DNA of 64,000 nucleotides, taken from the NCBI RefSeq assembly GCF_008000815.1, contig NZ_CP042806.1, positions 930,001 to 994,000 of the forward strand, read 5' to 3'. Shown here one piece after another: positions 53,261 to 62,052 of this stretch. How positions within the stretch are numbered: position 1 is the stretch's first letter; every line of letters begins with the position of its first letter. The stretch is from Terriglobus albidus (lineage in GTDB: Bacteria; Acidobacteriota; Terriglobia; Terriglobales; Acidobacteriaceae). The position numbers were made by a program, and so were the translations under genes. The notes beneath the pieces are model-generated. The model searched no databases and had not been told where the DNA came from. It was given only the letters and a program-made list of their open reading frames with translations.

Positions 53261-54178
53261 ATGGATCCATTTCTCGATCTCATTCAGCTGCTCCGCCCGC
53301 GCGTGATGCTGACAGCTGGCATTTACGCCTCTGGACAGTGGGCGGTTTCGTTTCCCATGCGGAACGATGTGCTGTTCTGCTGGGTGGAATTGGGGGAGTG
53401 CCAGTTGTTTCGTGAAGGGGCTGCCCCCCTGCCTCTCAGGCCCGGTGATTTTGTGCTTATCCGCACTTCAGCTTCCTTCACTCTCGGAACAGATCCAGCA
53501 CTGAGACCCGAAGACAGCGAGAGTCTCGTTGCCGCCTCGAACGATCCGGTGCTCAGGCTTGGCGACGGAACCGGAACTCCCGCGGTCCTCAAAGGCGGCA
53601 GGTTTGTATTCGACACAACAAATGAAGAGCTTTTGACTGGTTTGCTCCCCGCGCTGATCCGTGTCTCCGCTGACGATACTTCTTCCTGGCGGCTGCGGGC
53701 ATTCTTGAGTCTGAATGAGACTGAATCGAAGGATCACGGACCGGGTAGCGACTTCATCTCAACCCGTCTGCTCGAAATCATCCTTGTCGAAATATTGAGA
53801 CATGAATCGCATCGAGTTGACCGGGATCACACTAGCCTCCTCGCTGGTCTCAGCGATCCCATAGCTGCTCGCGCCCTGGCTGCGATGCACTCGCAGGTGG
53901 CTCAGAAGTGGACGGTCGCGAGGCTTGCACGGCTTTGCGGGGTCTCGCGATCGACGTTTGCCACTCACTTTCAACGGATTGTGGGAGTAGGGCCGATCGA
54001 CTATCTCCAGCGCTGGCGAATAGCGCTGGCGAAAGATGCTTTATGCCGTGGACAGCAGACGATTGGTGAAGTCGCGGTAAGCATCGGCTTCAAGTCCTCC
54101 AGCGCCTTCAGCACAGCGTTCTCGAAGGCTGTAGGCTGTTCACCCAGGATGTATCTGAGCCGAGCGAACCCCGCATGA
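53261..54178 (+). CDS. AraC-family transcriptional regulator, module copy 2
   Basis: 305 residues from ATG 53261 (a TTG two codons upstream is also in frame). The N-terminus MDPFLDLIQLLRPRVML and the cupin-like blocks FPMRNDVLFCWVELGECQLFREG and PLPLRPGDFVLIRTSASF correspond to copy 1. The C-terminal HTH pair is WTVARLARLCGVSRSTFATHFQRIVGVGPIDYLQRWRIALAKDALCRG and TIGEVAVSIGFKSSSAFSTAFSKAVGCSPRMYL. It diverges from the second NTF2-like gene across 123 bases. The two modules together form an inverted, four-gene block. Confidence 0.9.
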   Translation: MDPFLDLIQLLRPRVMLTAGIYASGQWAVSFPMRNDVLFCWVELGECQLFREGAAPLPLRPGDFVLIRTSASFTLGTDPALRPEDSESLVAASNDPVLRLGDGTGTPAVLKGGRFVFDTTNEELLTGLLPALIRVSADDTSSWRLRAFLSLNETESKDHGPGSDFISTRLLEIILVEILRHESHRVDRDHTSLLAGLSDPIAARALAAMHSQVAQKWTVARLARLCGVSRSTFATHFQRIVGVGPIDYLQRWRIALAKDALCRGQQTIGEVAVSIGFKSSSAFSTAFSKAVGCSPRMYLSRANPA

Positions 54179-54400
54179 AGCGGAGCAAAGGAATGACATC
54201 CATTCTGCCTTGAGTGACGGACTGACCTTCAGCACAAAGCCTGTTTGTGCAGGACACAAAGTTTACTGGCCCGGTTGCGCTGAAGCGCTGAGCGAAATCT
54301 TCCGCCGCCAACATGGATGTATTCGACACTCTTCACCTGATTGACCCAGCGGGTCGAGAGATCACCTTCACTGGAACACCGATCCGAAGGTTCCGGTGGC

Positions 54401-54604
54401 GCGACGCCGATCATCTACGCGGCTCACTCGCTTGGCCTCGGATCGACACCGATGATCGGTTTCGATGCTGACGCGCTGCATCGCGAGTTCCGACTGGCCG
54501 AGGACGAAGTCCCGGTCATGCTGTTGTCCATTGGAGCAGAACGTCCGGGAAACTGGCCACAGAAGCCGCGCCGTCCCGTGACCGATGTGCTGCATTTCGT
54601 ATAG
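54401..54604 (+). pseudogene. C-terminal fragment of a nitroreductase
   Basis: The frame from 54401 to the TAG at 54602-54604 encodes ATPIIYAAHSLGLGSTPMIGFDADALHREF, then VPVMLLSIGAERPGNWPQKPRRPVTDVL, the characteristic C-terminus of nitroreductase-family FMN proteins (A-x-SLGLG-x-x-PMIGFD; PxxPRxPV). The N-terminal two thirds, with the FMN-binding Arg residues, are absent upstream. About 68 codons of a 190-220 residue family remain, so the gene is a truncated remnant. Confidence 0.7.
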
Positions 54605-54781
54605 CCCAGTTGAAAATCAATAGCGTGCGGAGATGGGTTCACACTTTCGACTAGCAGAGAACACAGGCAAAGATCATCTCTCTTCTTCATGTGCAACTAT
54701 GGCTGGCTATTCCCAGAGTTGCGACGAGCAGGCTGAAGACCGCACGTTCAAATATGGCGCTGATGACGGGTAGTCTTCCGA

Positions 54782-54946
54782 TCAAGAAAAACCGCCATTT
54801 ACCCGAATGGTTTGTCCATTCACCCATTCTCCATCTGGTCCTGCCAGGAAGGAAACGGCCCCAGCGATGTCGGCTGGCTGGCCAAGACGTTCGAGAGGCG
54901 AGCGCGTGGCGGCCCGCGCCAGCATCTCCGGCGATTTGCCCTTCAT
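54782..54946 (-). pseudogene. C-terminal fragment of a short-chain dehydrogenase/reductase
   Basis: On the minus strand codons from 54946 to the TGA at 54784-54782 read KGKSPEMLARAATRSPLERLGQPADIAG, then AVSFLAGPDGEWVNGQTIRVNGG. This is the invariant end of FabG-like SDR proteins (LGxPxDIAxAVxFLxxxxxxxxxGxxxxVxGG). Only 54 codons remain; the Rossmann N-terminus and the YxxxK catalytic motif are missing. At its 5' side it is joined directly to an ABC permease fragment on the other strand near 54950, marking a recombination junction. Confidence 0.8.
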
Positions 54947-54950
54947 GTAA

Positions 54951-55822
54951 AGGTCTGTCGATCCGTCCTACTTTCCAGCTCTTCGTATTCCGCTGTTGCA
55001 CGGGCGGCTATGGAGCGAAGCGGAGAACCAGAACGGCTCCCACGTCGCGATCATCAATCAGACGCTCGCGCGTTCCTACTTTCCGAAAGGCGATGCTGTG
55101 GGGCATTCGATCAAGCTGCCGGAGATCGAAAGCCGTCCCCCCCCGAGGTGGTGTCGGCGCCCGGCATAGCAGATGCGTGGCTGATGATCGTGGGCGTTGT
55201 GGCGGATGCCCGCAACGATGGACTGAGAAATCCCGTGAAGCCGGCCGTCTTCATTCCCTACACGCTCAGCATGAGCCAGGGCACACAGATTCTGGCGAGA
55301 TCGGATGTGCCTCCCATGACGCTGGTCCACGCCATAGGGAAGCAGGTGAACGCAGTCAATGCGGAACAGCAGATCTACGACAACGTGGAGGAGCTAAGCC
55401 TCTGGATCGCCGAAGAGCCGGAGTGGCAACAGGATCATCTGGTGTCGTGGATCTTTGGCCTCTTCGCGAGTTTGGGACTGGCCCTGGCTGCCGTGGGACT
55501 CTACAGCGTTGTGTCGTATACCGTGGCCCAGCGAACAAATGAGTTTGGCATTCGCGTGGCGCTGGGGGCAGGGCGTGCCCACGTCTTGCGGATCGTTTTC
55601 GCATCCACGCTCGTCAGTGTAGGTGGAGGAGTTCTGTGTGGCCTGGTGCTTATCGGCGGCTTAAACAAAATTCTTGCGCGTTGGGCTGACGGCAATGCAC
55701 ATGACCCGATGGTGCTGACGGCAGGTACCCTGCTGCTTGGCTTGGTAGCGGGTATTGCATGCGCGATCCCGGCGCAACGCGCCTCTCGAGTCGATCCAAT
55801 CACAGCGCTGCGTTGCGATTGA
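54951..55822 (+). pseudogene. Truncated, frameshifted ADOP/MacB-type ABC transporter permease
   Basis: From 54951 one frame reads VDPSYFPALRIPLLHGRLWSEAENQ, then HVAIINQTLARSYFPKGDAVGHSIKL, typical of the periplasmic MacB-like domain of acidobacterial ADOP permeases. At an eight-C run (55137-55144) it must switch frame to continue as WLMIVGVVADARNDGL ... ILARSDVPP and the FtsX-like membrane part (SWIFGLFASLGLALAAVGLYSVVSYTVAQRTNEFGIRVALGAG ... IPAQRASRVDPITALR). The normal N-terminal half (about 400-500 residues) is absent, and the gene abuts the SDR remnant, so it is broken at its start as well as frameshifted. The permease C-terminal domain is otherwise well conserved. Confidence 0.8.
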
Positions 55823-56013
55823 GGAATCTGACGAAATCCAGCGACTAGATTATGTGGCTGCATCTCCCGAGGAAAAGAATGGCATGTGCCATCCCCACAG
55901 CGATTTCAGGTTAGGAACACCCTTTCCGAAGCAACGAATCAGTCAACAGATAGCAGCTTCTCACGATTGGAGGGAACAACGTAACCTTGCAGATGATTCG
56001 TAGCGGAGGGACG

Positions 56014-57300
56014 ATGCTAAAACAGGTTTGCTGGTTGGCTGTCGCGTGCAGCGTAGTGCATGCACAAGAGAGATCCATCGCGGGCGATTGGATTGTTGAT
56101 TTCGATTATCTCGGGAGCAAGATGTATGACCGCGCCCTTATCCAAGACGCGAATGGCAGCCTCTCGGGCAGTCTCCTTGGCCAGCCCTTTGTAGGAACAC
56201 GGACTGGAACCAAGGTATCGTTCCACTCCACGAATGGAAGTGTCAGCGGCGAGGCCATCGTCACAGGGGATCGTTTTCAAGGAAGTGAAATCATTCGTTT
56301 GGGACCTCAGGATCCTCATCCATTGAAGCTGACGTTCGTTGCGACTCGGGTGCCACCACGTCCCGCGCGTCCGCCGATAACACACGATTTCACGCCGTCC
56401 GTTTTCTACCGCAGCTTCTCCGCTTTGAATCCGCCTGCCCTGCATATCGCACCGGGCGATACCGTAAGGACAGAAACTGTAGACAATGCCGGCGTAGATG
56501 GCGAAAACATCCGGCGTACGGCTGGAGGCGATCCCCAGACTGGTCCCTTTTATGTTGATTCAGCGATGCCGGGAGACATTCTTGCGGTTCACATCCTGAA
56601 GCTCACGCTGAATCGAGATACGGCCCAAAGTGACGATGTGATTTCCTATTCGGCAATGAATCGCGACCTCGCGGTGATGACAAAAGATAATAGAAGCGCT
56701 GTAACGTGGCACCTGGACCGTAAGCGCATGGTTGGGTGGCCCGAGAATCGGAGCGGACATCTATCGGCGTTTGAAGTTCCGCTGCGCCCTATGCTCGGCG
56801 GTGTGGGGACGGCAACTATCCCCGGCCCGCCTGCCCCGCCAACATTCGATTCTAGTAGTTCAGGAGGAAACATAGACTTCAATGAAATCGAAGCTGGATC
56901 GACAGTGTACTTGCCGGTCAATGTACCTGGAGGCCTCCTTTACATAGGTGATGGGCATGCGCTTCAAGGAGATGGCGAGCTTAACGGTTCCGCCTTGGAA
57001 ACCTCTATGGATGTGGAGTTCTCGGTCGATCTGATTTCAAACAAAAGCATCAAAACGCCGAGAGTTGAAACTTCGGCATATGTGGCCGCGATTGGCTTCG
57101 ACGGAAGTGTCGACGGCGCCTTGAGGGCCGCCACGGACGGTATGGCTGACTGGCTCGCTAAAGACTATGGCTTGACACCCTCCGAGATCGGCCAAGTCTT
57201 GGGTGTAGCGGCCGAGTACCGCATCGCGGAAGTAGCGGATCGCAATGCCGGAGTCGTTCTAAAAATCCGCAAGGACCTGCTCATGAAGCTGAACAAGTAG
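56014..57300 (+). CDS. Secreted acetamidase/formamidase family protein
   Basis: 428 residues from ATG 56014, giving the signal peptide MLKQVCWLAVACSVVHAQ; an ATG at 55993 and a TTG at 55987 also lie in frame. A GGAGGG run ends only three bases before the ATG. Residues about 20-115 form a small beta domain (AGDWIVDFDYLGSKMYDRALIQDANGSLSGSLLGQPF ... GDRFQGSEI) absent from classical cytosolic formamidases. The FmdA/AmdA core follows: NPPALHIAPGDTVRTETVDNAG, TGPFYVDSAMPGDILAVHI, EAGSTVYLPVNVPGGLLYIGDGHALQGDGELNGSALETSMDVEFSVDL. These enzymes hydrolyse formamide or acetamide to ammonia and the acid. Export plus the extra domain suggests an extracytoplasmic substrate. It precedes a TonB/two-component cluster. 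Confidence 0.85.
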   Translation: MLKQVCWLAVACSVVHAQERSIAGDWIVDFDYLGSKMYDRALIQDANGSLSGSLLGQPFVGTRTGTKVSFHSTNGSVSGEAIVTGDRFQGSEIIRLGPQDPHPLKLTFVATRVPPRPARPPITHDFTPSVFYRSFSALNPPALHIAPGDTVRTETVDNAGVDGENIRRTAGGDPQTGPFYVDSAMPGDILAVHILKLTLNRDTAQSDDVISYSAMNRDLAVMTKDNRSAVTWHLDRKRMVGWPENRSGHLSAFEVPLRPMLGGVGTATIPGPPAPPTFDSSSSGGNIDFNEIEAGSTVYLPVNVPGGLLYIGDGHALQGDGELNGSALETSMDVEFSVDLISNKSIKTPRVETSAYVAAIGFDGSVDGALRAATDGMADWLAKDYGLTPSEIGQVLGVAAEYRIAEVADRNAGVVLKIRKDLLMKLNK

Positions 57301-58128
57301 TTTGCAAGTCTTGTTCGTCCTTCATCACTTGGACACAGAAGTCACTTATGCCTTTACCAGTTCACGCCAGTATTAAAGCGCCTATTGTGTTCATTTCAAC
57401 AGTAGCGCTCAGTTGGCTCACGGCACAGCTGCTGATTCGGATCCCTGGGGTGAGGAAAATCGTCGAGCACGAAACACATATGGTCGTCAGCGCTGGATCG
57501 TGGCAAAGTTCTAAACGCCTTTCCCGTTTCCGCTGTGGGAGTGCAGAGCATTGGAAATGACAAGCAGTGGAAAGCATGGAAAACCATAAAGCCGGTTTTC
57601 CACCCTTCCCACTCCTCTTGGAAATCCCTTCGGGATTCCCACATTCCCAATGCTCCGGCGACGGAGATATTCTTATTTCAGACCGGACCTAGCTAGCCTT
57701 CACCCAGAACCAGAGCCACTTTCTCCGCAAGGGGCTTGTAAACTCTCTCCCCGGTACAAAACGTAAATCATCTCCCGGTGTTCTCACCTCAGCCAAGGTT
57801 TGGTTTCCTATTTCGTGCGCGTCAGCGCACAGATCTATAGGGCCGGCGTTGCGGGCAGCACACAGGCCAGCATGATTGGGAAGCGGAAAACGCCGCTGGT
57901 AGGGGATTGGAGCGCGGGAAGGGGGAAGCATCCTTCCCGGCAATATGCTGCTTTTCAGGCAGACCCCGCCCCTTAGCTGTGAGCAGCTCTCTGTCACGAC
58001 TGACGTTCCCATGAATTTCGCCGCTGGGAATAATACATTCCTAGCGGAAACATGCCGTTTCCTTGCAATGTACTCGAACACTTGTCATGTCCCTGAGATC
58101 TTCGATCAGAAGAGGACCGCGAGTGACT
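57301..58128. other. Intergenic region with a possible acyltransferase remnant and hairpin repeats
   Basis: About 830 bases with no convincing gene. At 57348-57560 (plus) a short frame has SIKAPIVFISTVALSWLTAQLLIRIPGVRKIV, like the last membrane helix of acyltransferase-3 proteins, ending quickly (weak). At about 57570-57640 are hairpins TGGAAAACC / GGTTTTCCA and GGAATCCC-type CCCTTCGGG. The rest (57690-58128), including a 130-codon antisense frame, holds nothing I recognise. Confidence 0.4.
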
Positions 58129-60861
58129 ATGCGATGGATTGTAGGAGTCTTGAGCGTTCTACTGCTTGCACCTTACACGCGAGGACAACAGTACTGTCCC
58201 CAGGGATACCGAATTGAAGGCACCGTGACCGACCCGTCTGGAGCATTCGTCTCTGGGGCCTCAGTTCACGCTGGGGAGAGCCAAAATACAGTAACCGATG
58301 GTCGAGGACAGTTCGTCTTGCCATGTGTGTCCACTAAGGCAATTAGCGTCGAAGCAAATGGCTTTGCAACCCTAACCGCGAGGCCCAATGGCAGGCGAGG
58401 GGAGACCGCGCATCTGAATCTGCGGCTTGCCGTAGCTCAGGTCCAAACCGATGTCACAGTCGACTCCGAAACTACAGGGGTTGACTCGGGCAGCGGACCC
58501 GGCAGCACAGTCTTGGGAGCGCAGGACGTAAGTAGATTGCCTGATGATCCGGATGACTTGCGGCAACAACTACAAATTCTGGCCGCAGGCTCCGGAGGAG
58601 ACCCCAATTCTGCAACAGTCGTAGTCGACGGATTTCAGAATACAAGTGCATTGCCTCCAAAGAGTTCCATCGCTTCGATTCGTATCAACCCTGATGTCTT
58701 TTCCCCGGAGTATCAGAAGCCGCAATGGAATGGCGGGCGAATTGAAATCACCACAAAGACTGGAACCGACAGCTTTCATGGAGCCCTGTTTCTAACCGAT
58801 AGTGACAGCAGCTTCAATGCGAACAATCCGTTTTCCGTCGCTCCAACACCAGCCGGCAAACGACGTTATGGCGTTGAATTGAGCGGGCCTGCCGTTCCCA
58901 GAAAGCTGGATTTTGCTCTCGCATTGGAGAAGCGAGATATCGATGAGTTCAGTGTCGTGAATGCAACCTCCCTGAACAGCCAGGGAGATACCATACGAAT
59001 CCGAGAGTCGATTCCAACACCACAAAGGCTATGGGTTGCCTCGGCCAGGACCGACTGGCAGGTAAATGCAAAGGACCTCGCCGCCCTTTCTTACTCGGCC
59101 AATGTCAATCATCAGAGCAATGAGGGCGTGGGAGGTTTGGTTTTGGCAGATGCTGGATACGACGGAGTGGTGAGTGAGTACGATCTCCGCTTCCGTAACG
59201 CTCTAACGATCAGCCCGAGTTTCTTACATGAGACCCGGGTCGGATTTTCATGGAAGCGTACACAGCAGACACCGATCTCTAGGGCTCCAGCGCTTCAAGT
59301 GGCGGGATACTTCACAGGTGGAGGCGCGACCAGCCAGAACCTGAATAATCGTGAGCGCGATCTTGAAGTCGATGATGAGGTGTTGCTTACCTGTGGGCCT
59401 CATGAGATCAAATTTGGTATGCAGGCGCTCGGCTTGTTCGTTCGCAACTACAATCCGGATACATTCAACGGCGCCTATGTCTTTGGTGGAGGAAGCGGCC
59501 TTGAACTCGACGCCAGCGGTCAACCAACCGGGCAGACGATCTACGTTGCTCCCCTAGAGCAGTATCGCCGGGCCCTTCTGAATCTTCCTGGCGGAAACCC
59601 GACGACTTACCAGATCACCACCGGTATTCCTCTGGTGCCGTTTACGCAGTGGCATGTTGGTTTCTACGTTCAGGACAATGTGAAACTCACACCTCATTTG
59701 AAGATAGGCACCGGAATCCGCTACCAGCTCCGAACGAATCCGTCGGGATATGCAGCAGTTGAACCCAGGATCGGTCTCTCCTGGGCACCAGACAACAAGG
59801 AGACATGGGTCATTCACCTCCGCGCAGGCTTGTTCACCGAACCTGTTGACCTAACACCTATCACGGCGGTCGAGAGACTCAACGGCATTCGGCAACAGCA
59901 GGTCACGGTGTATTCCCCGAGCTACACAGATCCCTTGCTACCAATATCCGGCTCGATCCAGACCGGTACGGTATACCAGTTCGCCCGCTCATACGGGCAA
60001 GCCCAGAATTTGCAGCTGAGCGCGGTTGCGGAACACGATTTCCCGCGAAAGTGGCATGTCATGGCGTCATACAGCTTCGGTGGGAATTGGCAAGAAACGC
60101 GCGCCATCAATATCAATGCTCCAATGGTCGGAACAAGTAGCGGAACGGCGCCAGATCCGCTCGCAGCTCTTCAGGCCCAACGTCCCATTGTGGCGGGGGA
60201 GAATATCATCCAGTATCAACAGTCCGGCCACTCGCTCGGGGACGTATACAAAGTGAGCATCGATCAGCACGGCTACAAGCGTTTTGGGGTCCGTCTGCAG
60301 TACTGGTATCTCCGCTTTCGAGAAAACCCCTTATCTCCTCAGTCAACGTACAGCAGTCAGGGAGACTCCGCTCGTCCAGACTGGATGCGGCACGGCGGGA
60401 TTGCATTCCTGGGTAATGGCAAGCTTCCGCAGAACATCGATCTCGCGGTTCAACTGAGTGTCATGGCAGGCAGACCATTCAACATCACTACAGGTACAGA
60501 TGCTAACGGTGATGGAAACTTCAACGATCGGCCAGCCTATACAACCGCTTCCGGTCCCAATGCCTATCAAACGCGTTATGGGCTACTCACATCGAATGCG
60601 GTCAACGGCGATGTTCCCTATAACGCAGGGACGATGCCCGGCGTTCTCTACCTAAACACGAACCTGAGTCGAGTCTTCACACTTAACCCGCACAACAAAG
60701 AGCATCCTCATATTCTGACGTTCAATGTCCGGGCCGAAAACTTACTGAACCACACTAATGTAAGTGCCGTGAACACGGTTCTCTCATCTCCAGCAGTGGG
60801 ACAGCCTGTGGCGGCCGAGGCTGCAAGGCGGGTTGAGCTGGGAACACGATTTACCTTCTAA
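58129..60861 (+). CDS. Small-type TonB-dependent Oar-like receptor
   Basis: 910 residues from ATG 58129 (signal MRWIVGVLSVLLLAPYTRGQQ); ATGs at 58087 and 58063 are in frame but lengthen the N-terminus without a better signal. The carboxypeptidase-regulatory-like domain is RIEGTVTDPSGAFVSGASVHA ... QFVLPCVSTKAISV. A reduced plug region (GGDPNSATVVVDGFQNTSALPPKSSI, GGRIEITTKTGTDSFHGAL) leads to a barrel with FYVQDNVKLTPHLKIGTGIRY, VEPRIGLSW and the terminal RRVELGTRFTF. It is 180-320 residues shorter than the other four. It is followed after 21 bases by a LytS-type kinase and its LytTR regulator, so it lies in an apparent operon with a signalling pair, unlike the other receptors here. Confidence 0.88.
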   Translation: MRWIVGVLSVLLLAPYTRGQQYCPQGYRIEGTVTDPSGAFVSGASVHAGESQNTVTDGRGQFVLPCVSTKAISVEANGFATLTARPNGRRGETAHLNLRLAVAQVQTDVTVDSETTGVDSGSGPGSTVLGAQDVSRLPDDPDDLRQQLQILAAGSGGDPNSATVVVDGFQNTSALPPKSSIASIRINPDVFSPEYQKPQWNGGRIEITTKTGTDSFHGALFLTDSDSSFNANNPFSVAPTPAGKRRYGVELSGPAVPRKLDFALALEKRDIDEFSVVNATSLNSQGDTIRIRESIPTPQRLWVASARTDWQVNAKDLAALSYSANVNHQSNEGVGGLVLADAGYDGVVSEYDLRFRNALTISPSFLHETRVGFSWKRTQQTPISRAPALQVAGYFTGGGATSQNLNNRERDLEVDDEVLLTCGPHEIKFGMQALGLFVRNYNPDTFNGAYVFGGGSGLELDASGQPTGQTIYVAPLEQYRRALLNLPGGNPTTYQITTGIPLVPFTQWHVGFYVQDNVKLTPHLKIGTGIRYQLRTNPSGYAAVEPRIGLSWAPDNKETWVIHLRAGLFTEPVDLTPITAVERLNGIRQQQVTVYSPSYTDPLLPISGSIQTGTVYQFARSYGQAQNLQLSAVAEHDFPRKWHVMASYSFGGNWQETRAININAPMVGTSSGTAPDPLAALQAQRPIVAGENIIQYQQSGHSLGDVYKVSIDQHGYKRFGVRLQYWYLRFRENPLSPQSTYSSQGDSARPDWMRHGGIAFLGNGKLPQNIDLAVQLSVMAGRPFNITTGTDANGDGNFNDRPAYTTASGPNAYQTRYGLLTSNAVNGDVPYNAGTMPGVLYLNTNLSRVFTLNPHNKEHPHILTFNVRAENLLNHTNVSAVNTVLSSPAVGQPVAAEAARRVELGTRFTF

Positions 60862-60882
60862 CCAAACTGGCACGATAGGGAT

Positions 60883-62052
60883 ATGCTGAATGCGGCGTCA
60901 AAAGTAGAGGAGATTCGATGGATGCTGGAACGGTCAAATAGCGATCGAGGCATTGCCTATGCGGTCTCTGCACCGAAGCTCGACTCATTCGGTATTGCTA
61001 CACTTTTTGCCGTCGCGAGCATTCTGGCGGTTCTAACAGCGCGCGAATGCCATTTGAATCTGGTCGTGCATCACATCGATGCATCCTTTATCCCTTCACT
61101 GTGCTACGGCCTCGCCACATGGTTGTGGTGGGCAGCCATCACTACAAGCCTGTGGGCCGTTGCTGTCCGCGTTGTGGCGGTCATCCGCTTTAGCATGCGT
61201 GTGGCAACCGTCCATTTCGCTGTGGCGAGTCTTCTTGCTGCAGCACATCTTAGCCTGCTGCGATATATGGTCGTCTGGGCATCTCAGACCTGGCCCGCAT
61301 GGGGTGGCCTGTATCGAAATTATGGAACCCTAAATTGGGAACGCTTCGGTCTTGATCTGATCCTATATGGATTTATCTATGGAATCTCTTGCCTTCTACA
61401 TTCAAAATTCCAGAACCAATACACGACGATTCAAAAGCTAGAAGTAGAGCGGCAGCTCACCCAAGCGCAACTCAAAGCACTCCAGATGCAAATGGAACCT
61501 CATTTCCTCTTCAACACATTAAATGCGCTCTCAAGTCTCGTCGCCCAGGGACGGAATAAAGAAGCATCGAGAACGCTGGAGCATCTGGATACGATCCTGC
61601 GAACTACCCTGCGCCGCAGAGCACCCGAAAAAGTTCCTTTTGCAGAGGAGCTGCGGGTTATCGAGAGCTATCTCGCTATCCAGCAGGTTCGCTTCGCTCA
61701 CCGCCTTCAAGTGAAGATCGAAGCATCTCCTGAAGCGCTTGAAGGTCTTGTTCCATGCTTTCTCCTTCAGCCCCTCGTCGAAAATGCAATCCGGCACGGA
61801 ATCGCTCCGATGGAAGGAGGCGGTTTGATCGAAACATCCGTCAAACGCGTTGGAAACCAATTGTGGTTGCAAGTCCGCGATAACGGGAGTGGCCCGAGCG
61901 CTTCCACCAAAGGACACGGTATCGGCATGCAGAACACGAAGGAACGTCTGGCATACTTCTATCCTGGCGCTCACGAAATTTGTGCAGTTGCTCCTGCCGA
62001 GGGTGGCTACGAAGTCACGATCCAAATTCCCTACGAGCGGAGACCTGCATGA
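60883..62052 (+). CDS. LytS/YehU-type sensor histidine kinase
   Basis: 389 residues. The first 175 residues hold about four or five membrane helices (GIATLFAVASILAVL, LCYGLATWLWWAAITTSLWAV, ATVHFAVASLLAAAHLSLL, FGLDLILYGFIYGISCLL). Then comes a His_kinase domain with the phosphoacceptor His207 in QMEPHFLFNTLNALSSLV, the N-box LLQPLVENAIRHGIAP (Asn301), and GSGPSASTKGHGIGMQNTKERL for nucleotide binding. It overlaps the LytTR regulator gene by ATGA. A sensor of a membrane signal or peptide at the inner membrane, it autophosphorylates and passes phosphate to the regulator. The gene begins 21 bases after the TonB receptor. Confidence 0.93.
   Translation: MLNAASKVEEIRWMLERSNSDRGIAYAVSAPKLDSFGIATLFAVASILAVLTARECHLNLVVHHIDASFIPSLCYGLATWLWWAAITTSLWAVAVRVVAVIRFSMRVATVHFAVASLLAAAHLSLLRYMVVWASQTWPAWGGLYRNYGTLNWERFGLDLILYGFIYGISCLLHSKFQNQYTTIQKLEVERQLTQAQLKALQMQMEPHFLFNTLNALSSLVAQGRNKEASRTLEHLDTILRTTLRRRAPEKVPFAEELRVIESYLAIQQVRFAHRLQVKIEASPEALEGLVPCFLLQPLVENAIRHGIAPMEGGGLIETSVKRVGNQLWLQVRDNGSGPSASTKGHGIGMQNTKERLAYFYPGAHEICAVAPAEGGYEVTIQIPYERRPA

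Noticed and set aside
55137..55144. Eight-C tract considered as programmed frameshifting or phase variation of a live gene
   Set aside because: The permease also lacks its N-terminal half and abuts another remnant, so plain decay is simpler; kept only as a note.
57689..58081. 130-codon minus-strand frame before the fifth TonB receptor
   Set aside because: No recognisable domain, no ribosome site, mixed low-complexity translation.
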